This document shows positions 44,301 through 51,394 of a DNA stretch of 64,000 nt, one piece after another. This stretch comes from Leishmania mexicana MHOM/GT/2001/U1103. Taxonomy: Eukaryota; Euglenozoa; Kinetoplastea; Trypanosomatida; Trypanosomatidae. A model generated the notes under the pieces. The model did not search any database. It saw only the letters and a list, made by a program, of their open reading frames with translations, and was not told the origin of the DNA. The position numbers and the translations under genes are program-made. The stretch covers positions 1,235,791 through 1,299,790 of the forward strand of contig NC_018312.1 in assembly GCF_000234665.1 (NCBI RefSeq), written 5' to 3'. Position 1 is the first letter of the stretch; each line of letters opens with the position of its first letter.

Positions 44301-47243
44301 GAGGCCTCCTACGTGGAGACGCTTATGAAGGCCGTGGCGCTCGGCGCATCTGCGCCCTCGCCCAACCAGGATTCGCGCCGCGTAGTGGAGGCGGGGCTGA
44401 CCCTGTACGCTCTCCTGCACCCATGGTTGCCACTCTCGGCCTCGGCGCGGGAGACGTGTGCAATGGAGGCCGCCCTGAGCCTCGTCACACTCGCCCTACC
44501 ACAGCTCTGGGTGCGCCTCAACGGCAAGAGAGGCGTCGAAACGTCCATGAAGTCGTCCGCGACGTCCCTCTGGTATCTCGTCCAGGCTGTACTCGTCAGT
44601 ATTCTGCATCATCAGCAGTCGGCGCGGCTGTCGGTGCGCAGCATCGTGCTCCTCGGCGTCATCTATAGCCAGCTGCGGGACTTGGAAGGAGAGACGGGTG
44701 GGGAGCTCGACCCAGTGCGCAGCCGGCGCAGCTCTCGCACGGCGCCGCAGGCGGATCCAAACCTGCTGCTGTGGCGAATACTCAGCGCTCTGAGCGTTTT
44801 GTCTGAGAAGGGCGCGGCAGAGGTGCGTGACGCGTGGATATCAGTGCGTGAGGTCGATGCTGTTGCTCGAGGGCCGAGCATTGGCGAGTACGTACCCGCA
44901 CGAGCAACTGACGACGCTGTGCTTACATCTGTGGCGGAGGACATACGGCTGCACACAGAAACGGGTGGGCCTAAGCCGGAGGTGTGCAGCGGTGCTCACG
45001 TTATAGAGGCACTCTACCACGCGTCGCTGCAGGCTCTTTGGGAAGACGGCAGCGGCAATGGGGCCACTGAGCAGGTAAGCGGGCGCTGGAAGTCGCCTCA
45101 GCTGCTTGCGGCGACGCGGTTGAGGACGTGGTTGGCCTGCGAAGATGTCGCCGGTGCATCTCCCATTCGAACAACTGCGAACAGCCGCGGCTCAGCAGCA
45201 GGGGCAACGCTGCACGCATCTACAGCTGTCAGGCTGCCCGTACCGCAGCTGTGCGTCTTGGAGGAAGCCCTGTGTGGCATGCTGAAGGGTGTGGACGGAG
45301 AAGCCGGCGGCGCAGGAGGCCATAGCAGGACAGTCCGCGGAGCGACTAGCAGAGGGGTGCCAGGTCCGCTGGCAGTACGCCGCGACTGGCTTGCGTGTCT
45401 TCGAACTTATACCCTCTACGCAGAGCTGAAGCGCACGTGCTCACCGCCGCTGTGGAGACGGCAGCAGAACTGCCTGCGGAACCACGCGCAAAACGGGGAT
45501 TGCGACAGCTCCCGGCACGACGATGATCAAAGTGGCTGCGACTGCGTCGGCGATGTCGCCTCACTTGTGTTGGAACTCACGGTGGTGGCGGCGCTCTCGG
45601 CAGCAGATGCAGCGCCGCACTCGCGGCACTCAAGTGCCGTCTCAGACGAGCATCAACTCGCCCTTCTTTCGACGTTTGTGCGCTGCTGCGACGCTCTGGG
45701 TACGCCGCTGCCCAACCTTCCATGTTCACACCGGCTGGGGCGGGAACGTTCATGGGCAACACCAGCGATGGCACGAGTTGCCCCGCCTCGCGCAAGGGTT
45801 CTTGGACGTGCCAGTGTTGATGCGCACGCCGCGGTGCGCCATCTCGCAACGACACTTCTGTTTCGCCTTGCAGAGGATGTGTCGCTCTCAGCACCGTCTG
45901 CCCGAACGATCCTTCACGACTGGCGTGCCGTGCTGACGCCGCTGCAGGCGCTGCGGCGCGTGACTTCGGCCTTTCCGGCTCCCGGCGCACGCTTGCCAGA
46001 GGCGCATGCGGGTACCCATCTTGGGCCTGCACAGGGAAGCGTGTGGCTACTCAGCACCTCCTCTGCAGGACTGCGGTGGGGGCCCGTGCGCCAAGCCGGT
46101 CCTTCATCCGCCAAGCTGGCAGGATGCCTCGAAGTGGCAAGCAGCGATGTTGACAGTGGTGGCTGCGATGCTGTTCAACCCACCGGCCAGCAGCCGCAGC
46201 CGGAGAGCCAAGAGGGTCGCTGTCACTACAACTACTCTCTCCAGTGTGTCTACTACACTACACTGCGTCTCCTGCTGCGCACAGGGCACCTCTCCAAGCT
46301 CCCGCTGCCGGTTCTGCTGAAGGAGCTGCTGCACCCCTTAGCGGAGTTGGAGCGCGCCGCAGCGGAGGCGTTGACACTCTCCCCCACCGCCACCGAGGTG
46401 GCACAGGGCGCCGCGCAGCCAACTGCACGGGGCCGCGACGACGGTGCCGCGGGAGTGAACCGGAAGACAGAGAATCGGCTCGCAGTACTCGTCGATGTGG
46501 CCCAGCAACTTTCGATGAACCTGCTGCTACGAGCGTCAGCCGCAGCAGCCGCTGCGCGTGGCGGAGACGGTAGCTCGGGGTCCGGCTGGGCCATGGCGTA
46601 TCTCGTCTTCAAACTGCTCATGCAGATAGAGAATGCTCTCTGCACGCAATGCGGGACGCCTCGAAGTGCCAGCGATCGCGATGAGCGTGCGGCGTGTGCA
46701 AGAGTACCTTGTGTATCACCTTCTCGTGTCTTTGCAGCCCGGTACGCCGACCTGCTTGCCCAGCGTGGCACGTGCGCTCCCGACTATCTTGCGTTTATGC
46801 TTGTCGTGTCGCGCCACTGTCAAGAGCTGCTCCCAACGCACGGGGGCGGTGTCCCGGACGAGTCAGAGGCTCACGAGGAACGTCGGCGGCTACTGCAGCA
46901 CGCTCAGCTGCGTCATGCCGTTGCGCTGGCAGCTCCGCCGCCCGCTGTTGGGGCGGTCATGGAGCTATTCCAGTTCAAGCACACAGCGCACTGCTGTCGT
47001 ACCATGACTGCTGAGCAGCACTTGGGCGCACCCCTCCGTACAGGATCGGCTGTTGCATTCGAAAGGAGCACAGCGAAGCAACGGCAGCGTGTATACAGTG
47101 CGGAGGGCGTCGACGGGGAGCCGGACATCCTTCTAGGTGCGCTAACACCTGACGAGCAGGCGCTCGTGCAGCGCCTGCATCACCTCCTGCAGACGTCGCG
47201 TGGCATGCCTGCACCGCCGCTGAGGAGTCGCGGTACGAAGTGA
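32307..47243 (+). CDS. giant hypothetical protein, 4,978 aa
   Basis: A single uninterrupted reading frame of nearly 15 kb encodes a protein of roughly half a megadalton. I recognise no named domain. The sequence alternates between helical, Leu/Ala/Arg-rich stretches and Ser/Thr/Ala-rich low-complexity linkers. Examples of helical blocks are about residues 1230-1310 (with RRFVKGAVALFYAHERQH) and 1480-1505 (IQFCDANNDSATAVRAYL). Such pairs of short helices could belong to an alpha-solenoid of TPR/PPR/HEAT type, but no repeat register is clear by eye. The N-terminus (HLTDHLTRLAQSGEWSLCLDLL) also looks solenoid-like. No signal peptide or convincing membrane segment is seen. Intact coding over this length shows strong selection. 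The ATG at 32307 lies very close to the pyrimidine tract, so the start may need correction; the next in-frame Met is more than 100 codons downstream. Confidence 0.85.
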   Translation: MVRHLTDHLTRLAQSGEWSLCLDLLRRPVTWKGNASWTAASARLVLGDPSLLLQCVSQPCAHQKRQATEVLLVCSETLRSTPIAPATPPLPPLPTTAGAGSQLSSPVHASPVKPAAREWQCFVMLLLVTCVTRNSIDRGDARRAPPGAHLAGTDSHDAVATTITHVRTGAEPCGIAVDQSLVARARRRAAVAARQQGGGVSPMAAGTRGPSVGHALRVRRTDSRILTCSHSTTCATHAGSTRAAASTFFSFLDGDERRTSRGHKSLSSPGPSSWPQQPRVTRRLAAAWQRACAESYRQVYVGRPMSTAHRSWRWTRTFAAEEELRAHFQRALRWRSDTAAQAAGGEELVAEAQLRSMAAFVVETYVSLRKKLESCCRPGAAVMLAARDSWSSSELQWQLLVFLVLADEVCAALGDSAACSGRASHWVSGVTEFSAVCECIAVVAAAQLCVLGHARCQRSVAGVCGTDTRHAETDAWEATAVAPHSLHVVRATRRVVEGVLGLCTGQNDGAVVPPKRTDASDVCSLDSWLGRQLCCLAETSCCSLHSVQRRRDQRAVLPVPPLLLLRLLVQSASWHGHCAAADVNGAQHLRHVCAAVLLIERVLECACVDTLAHCVDELRGALRLSRRFACEDERGGDMVRQRAWRHSRSSYKGARLDGGAAALAAPTGRFVCQVLDGCPPSISRLLLLPPENAAQLLRSTTGGPESPLDREVLAEEVVLLAPGMALSAAWRLHHTCVVGPMLCTSPTASAPALEHADATDAAGARDGAASEPSGVGDPDSREHGLLLRRLSTLEQVWSRLCPSSTCTATASLPAWWQALPTRFFSSILSQLDPPAIARMAEAVLETLRRLPPLLSAAHHEERVRARRSAGAARLEAEADVCGGAGEGTEVAQSRSGVLALPCILASAPTGAARAEVSQALLSRFCTALTTSARSGEGDNADLTMERVHGAGVCLAVLLACASTSLRDQTAATDDFLAAVTSLVDGREHPRHGRRENNYVYAALRSWWPGAMSNIMLARHAQLVRGASRFTVSASTGHGSGEEPRRNPLVSLSPAAQLALWWEEQSSLQAASADPLPRLRDSCYWTGMRIMRLCNTTAYLAATSTTTSSALSSQPLPSLPAPSTTDAEAAKVACTSAYDMLSLEQVCHLAIASAALPDPGEARETWNAPAGPSATAAPSTHAAHSSCAWTLATADAGVALFNGDLSSGDRVTSIFTHAMTVAREAGDGALNVLQHRQGRLLNDQQHESLVAALRDFSKRRFVKGAVALFYAHERQHRRLRLAEVELFAETAKRAPLPFLVRLLLYVPPPCESAVLARAIIAGAWKAYQRALHQHSRRVAAAAAERRRGSQRENAPLASSIRRQSCRSVEQAWYESLAVARRALALFPSTGDADGCGEEERRKTVGILHRLLCARPRSMQTHASSASTGATVLVDEWDSDAVQNAQLLAALLQSSSRSRQRLHVLQSASAHRSVGELCQVIQFCDANNDSATAVRAYLRFANAHATSSLHSRLPCTSAQGTLRRSSSTVDANDGRVVPLLSLDTCVALLRLASMHVVVACDEDAATYGVPVTASSSKRVPLTALVAYVEVHQVPSELSPPEAPRSGAVPLRDLGERRAAAEDAEMTMLLHMRAALEESAAAPSDIVAEAATAGAGLTSKPVGDAMLGDSGYHTHVKGTPASAVTAAAAATSHAMTYATNCIAAVQRLSPTLPASLRCVVHSDSAAIPLTAVLHDALRWCRLRPRSVPAREGAATAADGLDASALHSHADRADSDDPATADVVARLLAAMFQLDGAEMAEMVDAAHPRPVHALVTTAAAAVTATNVAPAMADVAEGDATSSVVVTRHTFACRVARANQDFWRLVRHSSALLSYVWDYLWELYRLEATVLWVSPAQQQRAYLAIAECAQVILAALQALDVWAVEMRAHEVRERGSSSDSDGDYQAHEQASLTGSRSRVPMAASSDWRPGSSVDEWRVQLRSEILQRMHARLFDESDQPDLTTTRRGETALATLPCSLASSGMADTTAAAIAYTTTVIQHCSTALESCAPTSALMQLAVDPIAATSPAASDESLSGSVMRTEGATSPREVRELLSQTTQQYYQALSQLTSASPPVTSGAGPLGPVHLSRLATDSFSYVLRCVTATAAAAPPRCPHTIGTVAESEAGGTTALLSRVAAADGMLRHVASLVQHASVLMEATDTAPHTANAGLLRILWCLSGALQYAAALLDECMAWWTLLDLEAAAAPTSERLCSSDTSSCDVERVFRSVNVTLAANSTLTHVRAQVQQLVASFADLYVSGWCGSVHARLPEVTRARLWSRDESRAQHLRVCLVLQHLANVSDDAAVPARLARAAEALQQALTRYPSSLAPSTETKAARARQHSCLMDLDELVDGEDHDVTVSVDSTAAATAQTLERTLLAYVTRGTWPAGVLVVAPGHMTAVPITALEASFQRAVMTCLSPSHAALLWRLFAALLDDGCHPSAAVEDTPPEGSHDVPRPMGGERDVAAERSLDVLCAVPTSLWRQLRRLSKESESDAASDVLRSSSARTEAPAVHSERVAVYAALLSRHPLVIMGVVRHPLLRHHQLAEAHREQWQPVQVGAGTEGADDASQAPSCEWLKKLILYGAEDDDSVAEARAAASNDAGESALSSTWTAPGSTVCRGAGGGLLRTSSAGPLALLSAQPLRERFVSALILAVLRDASLMCEGPSCVPVASVSQPADEATAAALPPSPCLSFVSSSVSAAVAAQRRECMLLELVQHLGYVAPHAVRTACRWITCTPYPPAACTQATSFPADDAPQARLMCSALSCTDATTLRRLRVALLSCGPWPTNVARALLEYATRVQRAATQQTAPQAQAGDGQTATMPFPEALELYQQQQPESKRHDMAEVPRAPIVTAQHHVDAVRGVRNPLLLRVLQHYADQVKDSAQRKRHRNGSGSAAPWGRSAFSSPPVVNSTSDPVPTVHTRGGCFVVRSSRLLPPAPAAPSSSVGSTCYGHYAGAGAPLSAIQLVCEEGARLVKALRTSTAPAVGDAAARIALRLRDLATAPSHPACVGLLSDAAFAKDVLALPMKRVAAAVMLAWRTLLVRSAELDCRERNWDSAVGDDGAFAAEVHNRTRNLSLREAGSRDRRCMTLLDVYAMFFLVASRVRDRLTAITPPPPQAKERQWLVSVQRELGYLKRELTAYWAAVLADEVMASEPVFQCGATGEAEAICARIDAYCRSGADGGAVRSLTLGLVTLEEHLHRAQARLQAVSQEHSASSSAPQAAHSPGAAEGKAAAELSRLQREAGAQLRDAGARLTSFPRSVTAEVSPRLEKDDVRASPEQAWSLWPPAASETYRLRACMRMSSDENALVTVTIRNPVSVVTYLCAWRREHVSASQTRRPDARAARRQENARSTTFRRCGVNGAACVLRPAVCLPSSSAAQSSRQPVISRGRARWVSQSTAVSLTDVWRAVDAFVRRGHFVLACMPGGGHSEASGCGPARGSGGGAVDTDSLQEEVDSTAAGTSPAGAGVVMQALLDLVSLEDSRLQKEQQQSRRQHAGLPSQGTLSGDTLHLLSVLRQLRQRLLSLAPAADAAASGAQGTEGAVTTVTAQTKGDPTPAVSPWAAFVPLSCVQGPSTLPTRRRSELGVAGTGPPSPVPSRGGIAWHSYLHVLHLCGDGLLCRFAQRRGRRASSSAAALTRITHQLQRVASLSAFEEQLTHSSVPSALRSRLLNGQDAQRIICFQLRGLQRIRDHVSMLGWTVDQDRELQLAQQTIVATVAAICALRRRSHHGQDSLHGEGAWDAAATARMRLSTQVRKQVAAVGDEEHVHQVEQATAACFYPALAHLLRQLPVTYPSRTAAAASAQEPSSSRQRSPVEDRVPRANDAATEVVTEFAGVAGSARRRHRPNYALAPQTTAATATAESDNAAAALLTTVYGVLCGAHEQQRCGSIHRCQSTEGAHTSTTPALAPVDSCSELHALLSAVVAAVQRRSRDADPWLLLEFLSGNEREALLPLAAAAEASYVETLMKAVALGASAPSPNQDSRRVVEAGLTLYALLHPWLPLSASARETCAMEAALSLVTLALPQLWVRLNGKRGVETSMKSSATSLWYLVQAVLVSILHHQQSARLSVRSIVLLGVIYSQLRDLEGETGGELDPVRSRRSSRTAPQADPNLLLWRILSALSVLSEKGAAEVRDAWISVREVDAVARGPSIGEYVPARATDDAVLTSVAEDIRLHTETGGPKPEVCSGAHVIEALYHASLQALWEDGSGNGATEQVSGRWKSPQLLAATRLRTWLACEDVAGASPIRTTANSRGSAAGATLHASTAVRLPVPQLCVLEEALCGMLKGVDGEAGGAGGHSRTVRGATSRGVPGPLAVRRDWLACLRTYTLYAELKRTCSPPLWRRQQNCLRNHAQNGDCDSSRHDDDQSGCDCVGDVASLVLELTVVAALSAADAAPHSRHSSAVSDEHQLALLSTFVRCCDALGTPLPNLPCSHRLGRERSWATPAMARVAPPRARVLGRASVDAHAAVRHLATTLLFRLAEDVSLSAPSARTILHDWRAVLTPLQALRRVTSAFPAPGARLPEAHAGTHLGPAQGSVWLLSTSSAGLRWGPVRQAGPSSAKLAGCLEVASSDVDSGGCDAVQPTGQQPQPESQEGRCHYNYSLQCVYYTTLRLLLRTGHLSKLPLPVLLKELLHPLAELERAAAEALTLSPTATEVAQGAAQPTARGRDDGAAGVNRKTENRLAVLVDVAQQLSMNLLLRASAAAAAARGGDGSSGSGWAMAYLVFKLLMQIENALCTQCGTPRSASDRDERAACARVPCVSPSRVFAARYADLLAQRGTCAPDYLAFMLVVSRHCQELLPTHGGGVPDESEAHEERRRLLQHAQLRHAVALAAPPPAVGAVMELFQFKHTAHCCRTMTAEQHLGAPLRTGSAVAFERSTAKQRQRVYSAEGVDGEPDILLGALTPDEQALVQRLHHLLQTSRGMPAPPLRSRGTK

Positions 47244-48383
47244 GGGTGCAACATGAGGCCTTGTCGGACATGACGACGTTTTCTCTGGGATACGCAGCGG
47301 CCGTGCGATCCCGTGGGGCAGGAATGGATGGACGGTAGGAAGCAACGAGGCACGCAGTGGGGCGTGTTGTACCTGCTCTGCGCGTGTGGCGGTTGGAGGC
47401 GGCGCCACACCACCGCCCGTCCCTGCGTCACTCTCTCTCTGCTGGGCATGTGCTCCTAAGATACAAAACAGAAGGTATGCGTGCGCGCAAGACCGAGCCG
47501 CCGTGCTGCGCTTGTCGGACGTCTCCTCCACGTCGGCTTGACGCTCTTCACCGTTGTGTGGGCTGTCGTTCGTCCTCTGCCTGAGCGCCCCTGCGCATAT
47601 TGCGTGTCTGAGTGTCTGCGCCATCATTTAGCCCTCTCCACCTCCGCCTTGCTCCCGTGACCCCCACCGTCGTGCACACACACACACACACACATACACA
47701 TGCACACTGCGCCCTCAACCGCCTTCTTTGCCAAGCGCATACTGCCAGTGGCTCTCTGCGCATACATACTGTGCTCTTTCTCTCTCGTGTAACTCGTCTG
47801 CTTGTCGGCACTGGACCCACCCACCCCGCAGCAGATCTCACCCCACCTCCTCCCTCGCAAACCCATAGAGACACACACACACACGCACGCACACGAACAC
47901 AGTGACCGTGACGGTGTATCGTGCCGGTTTTCTTTTCATTTTCCTTTCTAATCTTCCTTGTTGTAGCTGTGGTGGTCGCGGAAGGCGGTGAAGGCGAGGG
48001 CGAGGGCGAGGGCAAGGGGAACGGTCATCGCAGAAGCCGATAAGCCCATCGCTCACCTGCGCACGGGCAGCTCCTGCCTGCCTGCCTCTCGCTGACACAC
48101 TCATTCTTTGGAACTCGTCACATAGAGGGGCACCGAAGCGACGATATACCTCTGCTTAGGTGCATGTGTTCTGTCTCCGTAATCACTTCTTGCCTGCTGT
48201 CTTATCGTGTATTTATTTCGGCCTCCCCACTCTCAGTGCACTCACACACACACACATCTGCCTGTGCAGGGTTGTGCGCGTGCCTGCGGGTGTGGTGGGA
48301 GTTGCTGTTGCCAGCGTTGCGGCGCTCCGCATGTTTCTGTTTTCTTCTTAGCGCGTTCTCTGGCCTTCCTTTTGTGAGCCACC
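47244..48383. other. 1.1-kb intergenic spacer
   Basis: No gene is supported. A CA run lies at about 47675-47694 and further CA-rich stretches near 47870 and 48240. A tract at about 48332-48349 with AG at 48350-48351 is the likely acceptor for the next gene. Confidence 0.5.
47675..47694. repeat. CA dinucleotide repeat
   Basis: A CA run in the spacer downstream of the giant gene. Confidence 0.7.
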
Positions 48384-50204
48384 ATGCCACGAGAGGTGGA
48401 CGTGGCCTCGGCTTCTTGGTCCGACGCCACCACCTTCCCTCGGACGTCCACGCTGCCGCGGCGGAGTCAGTCCCACAACGAAGCCCTCCTTGCCGACCAT
48501 GATGGCGAGCCACTATTTCATCCACACGGGAGCGTCGCTGAGGTCCGCGCAGGCGCAGCATCGCAGCAGCAGCTGCGCGCTGTGAGCTTCGCCGGTGCCC
48601 TTTCCACCTCTGCAACATCGTCGCTAGCTGGTCTGCTCTTAGCGGACGTGATGCCGGCCGGCTCGCATGCGGTGCCCCCGCCTCGTGCGGTAAAGGATGT
48701 AAGCGTGGCCGCTCCGGCGTCAGCAGCGCGATCGGCGAACGCGTTACAAGTCTTGTCTGGTTCAGCTCTCTCGGTGCCTCCCGCCACCCCGAGGGCGACC
48801 AGTGCCACAGCCCACACCGCCGCGAAGGGGCTCACGAGTACCAGTCGGCCGTTTTGCAGCGTCGTCGGCGGATACAGCATCTCCCCCAAGCTGGCTGAGC
48901 TTCTCCGTGAGGCGGTCACGCGGAAGGACGAGGATGCGCCGTTTCTGAACATCCCCGCCGAGCTGCTATGGCGGGGAGGCCGCCGTGATGCACCTTCGGC
49001 ACTACACGGCAGGCGTGGCGACCCGGGCACTACGACCCCGCGCAAAGGCGTCGCGCGCGCCTCACCGTCGTCCAGAGTGTTTCTGTCAGCTGATGAGGCG
49101 CTTATGATGGGCCCCGACGCACCTCGGCCTGGTCGACAGCGCTGGAGCTACAAAATCAGGTCAGCGCCCTGCGAGGGTACAAACACGTCATTCGCATCCG
49201 CCGCCCTTAGGCCCCTCACGCCGCTCTCCGGCAGCACTGGCAGCACCGTGCCGTTCATCTCCCTTTTCACCAAAGAGGACGCTGTGTCGATGGCCTCGCC
49301 CCTGGCGATGGCGTGCATGACCGCAGCACCGCTGTCCATCACGTCGCCGCCGTCCCCCGGCGGGGCGATGGTGTGCTCCTCGACTCCAAAGTCACCGCTC
49401 AGTGGCGCGGAGCCCGCAGTCGCTTCCGCGCTTCTTCGCGGCAGTAGCTTCGCCGCCAAACGCAGTCTTCGCTCGAGTGATGCGCAGTCTACCTTGATGG
49501 CGGCGATCGTCACGGGCTCCTCTCACGCAGCACCAGGTGCGCTCTCGCCGTTGTCACCCTTCACTCCCAGCGACTTCCACGGCGGTGGTGGTCAGCAGAT
49601 GGAGCTGCCCTTGGGCTTTCAAGGGTTGTCTGCGTACAGCCACCATCTGCTTGAGCAGCACATGCCCGTCAGCAGTCGAGGATCCTCATCACGGACCGCG
49701 TCGGCTGCGGCGACGACGTCGCTGTTGGAGCTGGCGCGGCGGGCAGCGAGTGTTGCCAGCGCGCAGTCGATGAGCGACTGCACGGATGCCCCGTACCACT
49801 TCGAGGATCTCCTCGATGACGCAACGGCGTCCTCTCTCAGCGAGGATGACGATGTTCTACGTGACACACTGTGCGGCGGGGACTTCAGCTGCGACGTTTT
49901 CGAAGACGGAAAAATGTGCGAGGCAGTGGGCGACAACGACTGCGACGAAAGCAGCAGCTGCTGTGGCCTCTTCCAAATACGAAGGAGGAGAATGGTGGCG
50001 GCGGGAGCTATGCTGTCCGCAGCCACGGCAACAGCCGCCGCTGCGGGGTCGGCGTCGAGGCTGTCGCCGTCTCAGCAGCTTACACGCATGCAAGGGCAGT
50101 GCGACGCGCAGCCGTACTGCAACGCATGTGCCATCATTGCGAACCGCAAGCCGCCTGCACATGTCGCTCATGCACATCAATGCCAGGTCCGACTTGGCGT
50201 CTAG
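48384..50204 (+). CDS. hypothetical protein, first intact segment of a frame-disrupted gene, 606 codons
   Basis: The ATG at 48384 follows a good acceptor (AG at 48350-48351) and opens a 606-codon frame. I recognise no domain. The sequence is Ser/Ala/Thr-rich with an acidic stretch near nucleotides 49790-49940 (YHFEDLLDDATASSLSEDDD). Near the end a cysteine-containing block reads QPYCNACAIIANRKPP, after which coding character moves to the next frame around 50140-50165. The last dozen or so codons before the TAG at 50202-50204 are therefore probably not native. The natural gene seems to continue downstream in other frames (see the next two entries). It may be a real 606-aa ORF in an automatic annotation, but the sequence suggests it is the 5' part of a longer, broken gene or that this copy contains sequencing indels. 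Confidence 0.6.
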   Translation: MPREVDVASASWSDATTFPRTSTLPRRSQSHNEALLADHDGEPLFHPHGSVAEVRAGAASQQQLRAVSFAGALSTSATSSLAGLLLADVMPAGSHAVPPPRAVKDVSVAAPASAARSANALQVLSGSALSVPPATPRATSATAHTAAKGLTSTSRPFCSVVGGYSISPKLAELLREAVTRKDEDAPFLNIPAELLWRGGRRDAPSALHGRRGDPGTTTPRKGVARASPSSRVFLSADEALMMGPDAPRPGRQRWSYKIRSAPCEGTNTSFASAALRPLTPLSGSTGSTVPFISLFTKEDAVSMASPLAMACMTAAPLSITSPPSPGGAMVCSSTPKSPLSGAEPAVASALLRGSSFAAKRSLRSSDAQSTLMAAIVTGSSHAAPGALSPLSPFTPSDFHGGGGQQMELPLGFQGLSAYSHHLLEQHMPVSSRGSSSRTASAAATTSLLELARRAASVASAQSMSDCTDAPYHFEDLLDDATASSLSEDDDVLRDTLCGGDFSCDVFEDGKMCEAVGDNDCDESSSCCGLFQIRRRRMVAAGAMLSAATATAAAAGSASRLSPSQQLTRMQGQCDAQPYCNACAIIANRKPPAHVAHAHQCQVRLGV

Positions 50205-51394
50205 CTATGGCAGCGGAGGCAGTGGCCCGACTGGCCTCAGCACCTTTGCCCGAACCACACTGACGGCACCGCAGCAGGTGTTAGCGTTGCAAAGTGCGCT
50301 GCCGCACCCACTATCGACACAGACGCAAACCTGCGTCTCTGGTTATGGCCACTTCCTTGCCGGCAGCCGCAGCGCCATCACGGAGAGCTCGATCAGCGCG
50401 CCGGATCTGCCTGTGCTCGTGCCCACGTCCTCCTCAGCCTGCTTGCTGGGGGCAGCCGCCTTCGACAGCGATGCAGGTGGCAGATCTCTCCACGCGCGAC
50501 TGGGTAAGTGCGCGACGCCGTCCAGCAAAAAGGCAACTGCCCACCGCAGCGGACACAATCCCGAAGCGCGCGCAGCGGCCCCAGAGCTCCCACCGGCACG
50601 CTGACAACGACGGCAGAAGCGGTCGCAGCGGTGGCGGTAGCCTCCATAGACCCTTGAGCGATCAAGGCGCACCTGCCGGAACACAAGATTGCATCAAGCA
50701 GATCCATAGCAACTCCGGCGCTGAGGGGCGCACGCGGAGCGCCGAGCGCAGCAGTGACGTCAGCGGCTGGGGACGGGGCAGCGATGGGCGGAACGCAACA
50801 AGTGGCGGTGGCAAGAATGGCCGCTGCCATCCATGCTCGGCATCGTGGGTGCGGTGCATCACTCGCTCTCCTCAGCTCCATCTTCGTAGCCTAAGCGGCC
50901 GACCGTGGAAACTGGCGAGGACGCCCCCGGTAGCAGCAGAGGAAGGCCATGCAACGGACGCGCACGCCGGCGATGGCGGTGAGACGGGCTCGCGAGAAAT
51001 CAAAACTTCCGCGAGGCCACGGCCACCTACCCCTCGCCAAGCCTCTCCATCGCTGTCTCCCGTCACTCCCAGCACGACCGTCGCCGCGGTCGCGGAGGGC
51101 CCGGAGAGAGGTTGGTCCCCGGCGCACGCGAGACACGCGACCGCGGTGACCCTAGCGACGTCGCCGAACAAGGCAACAAAGCACGCGCAGAAGCGGTCTG
51201 GTGTGTCACGAGGCGGCGCGCACGGCAGCGTGGCACCCAGCTCCTCGGGCCGACGCCATCGCGAGGAGAGGCGAAGCTACCACCACGAGCTGCAGCAGTG
51301 CTGGCACCTCCGGTTGCTGTGGGTGTGTGCTCCGTATGGCGTCTTTGCAGTACTGCTGGCGCTGACCACCCTTGTCGCCACCTACGTCGCCTGA
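50140..51394 (+). pseudogene. frame-shifted continuation of the 48384 gene, with a membrane segment
   Basis: Coding-like sequence continues without a spacer. From about 50150 it is in the +1 frame (MSLMHINARSDL at 50161 onward, with GC-ending codons) until about 50525-50600. It then moves one more frame, open to a TGA at 51392-51394. Both changes would be mended by removing one base; a C run near 50151 and the A5 run at 50526-50530 are natural candidates. The last part is basic and Ser/Thr-rich and ends in one hydrophobic segment (WVCAPYGVFAVLLALTTLVA) just before the stop. Read alone it would look like a tail-anchored protein. An intact gene with two real frameshifts, a recent pseudogene, or assembly indels are all possible. 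Confidence 0.5.

Noticed and set aside
51392..51394. TGA read through as selenocysteine
   Set aside because: Coding-like sequence does follow in frame, but several frame changes and another stop nearby make gene decay the simpler explanation.
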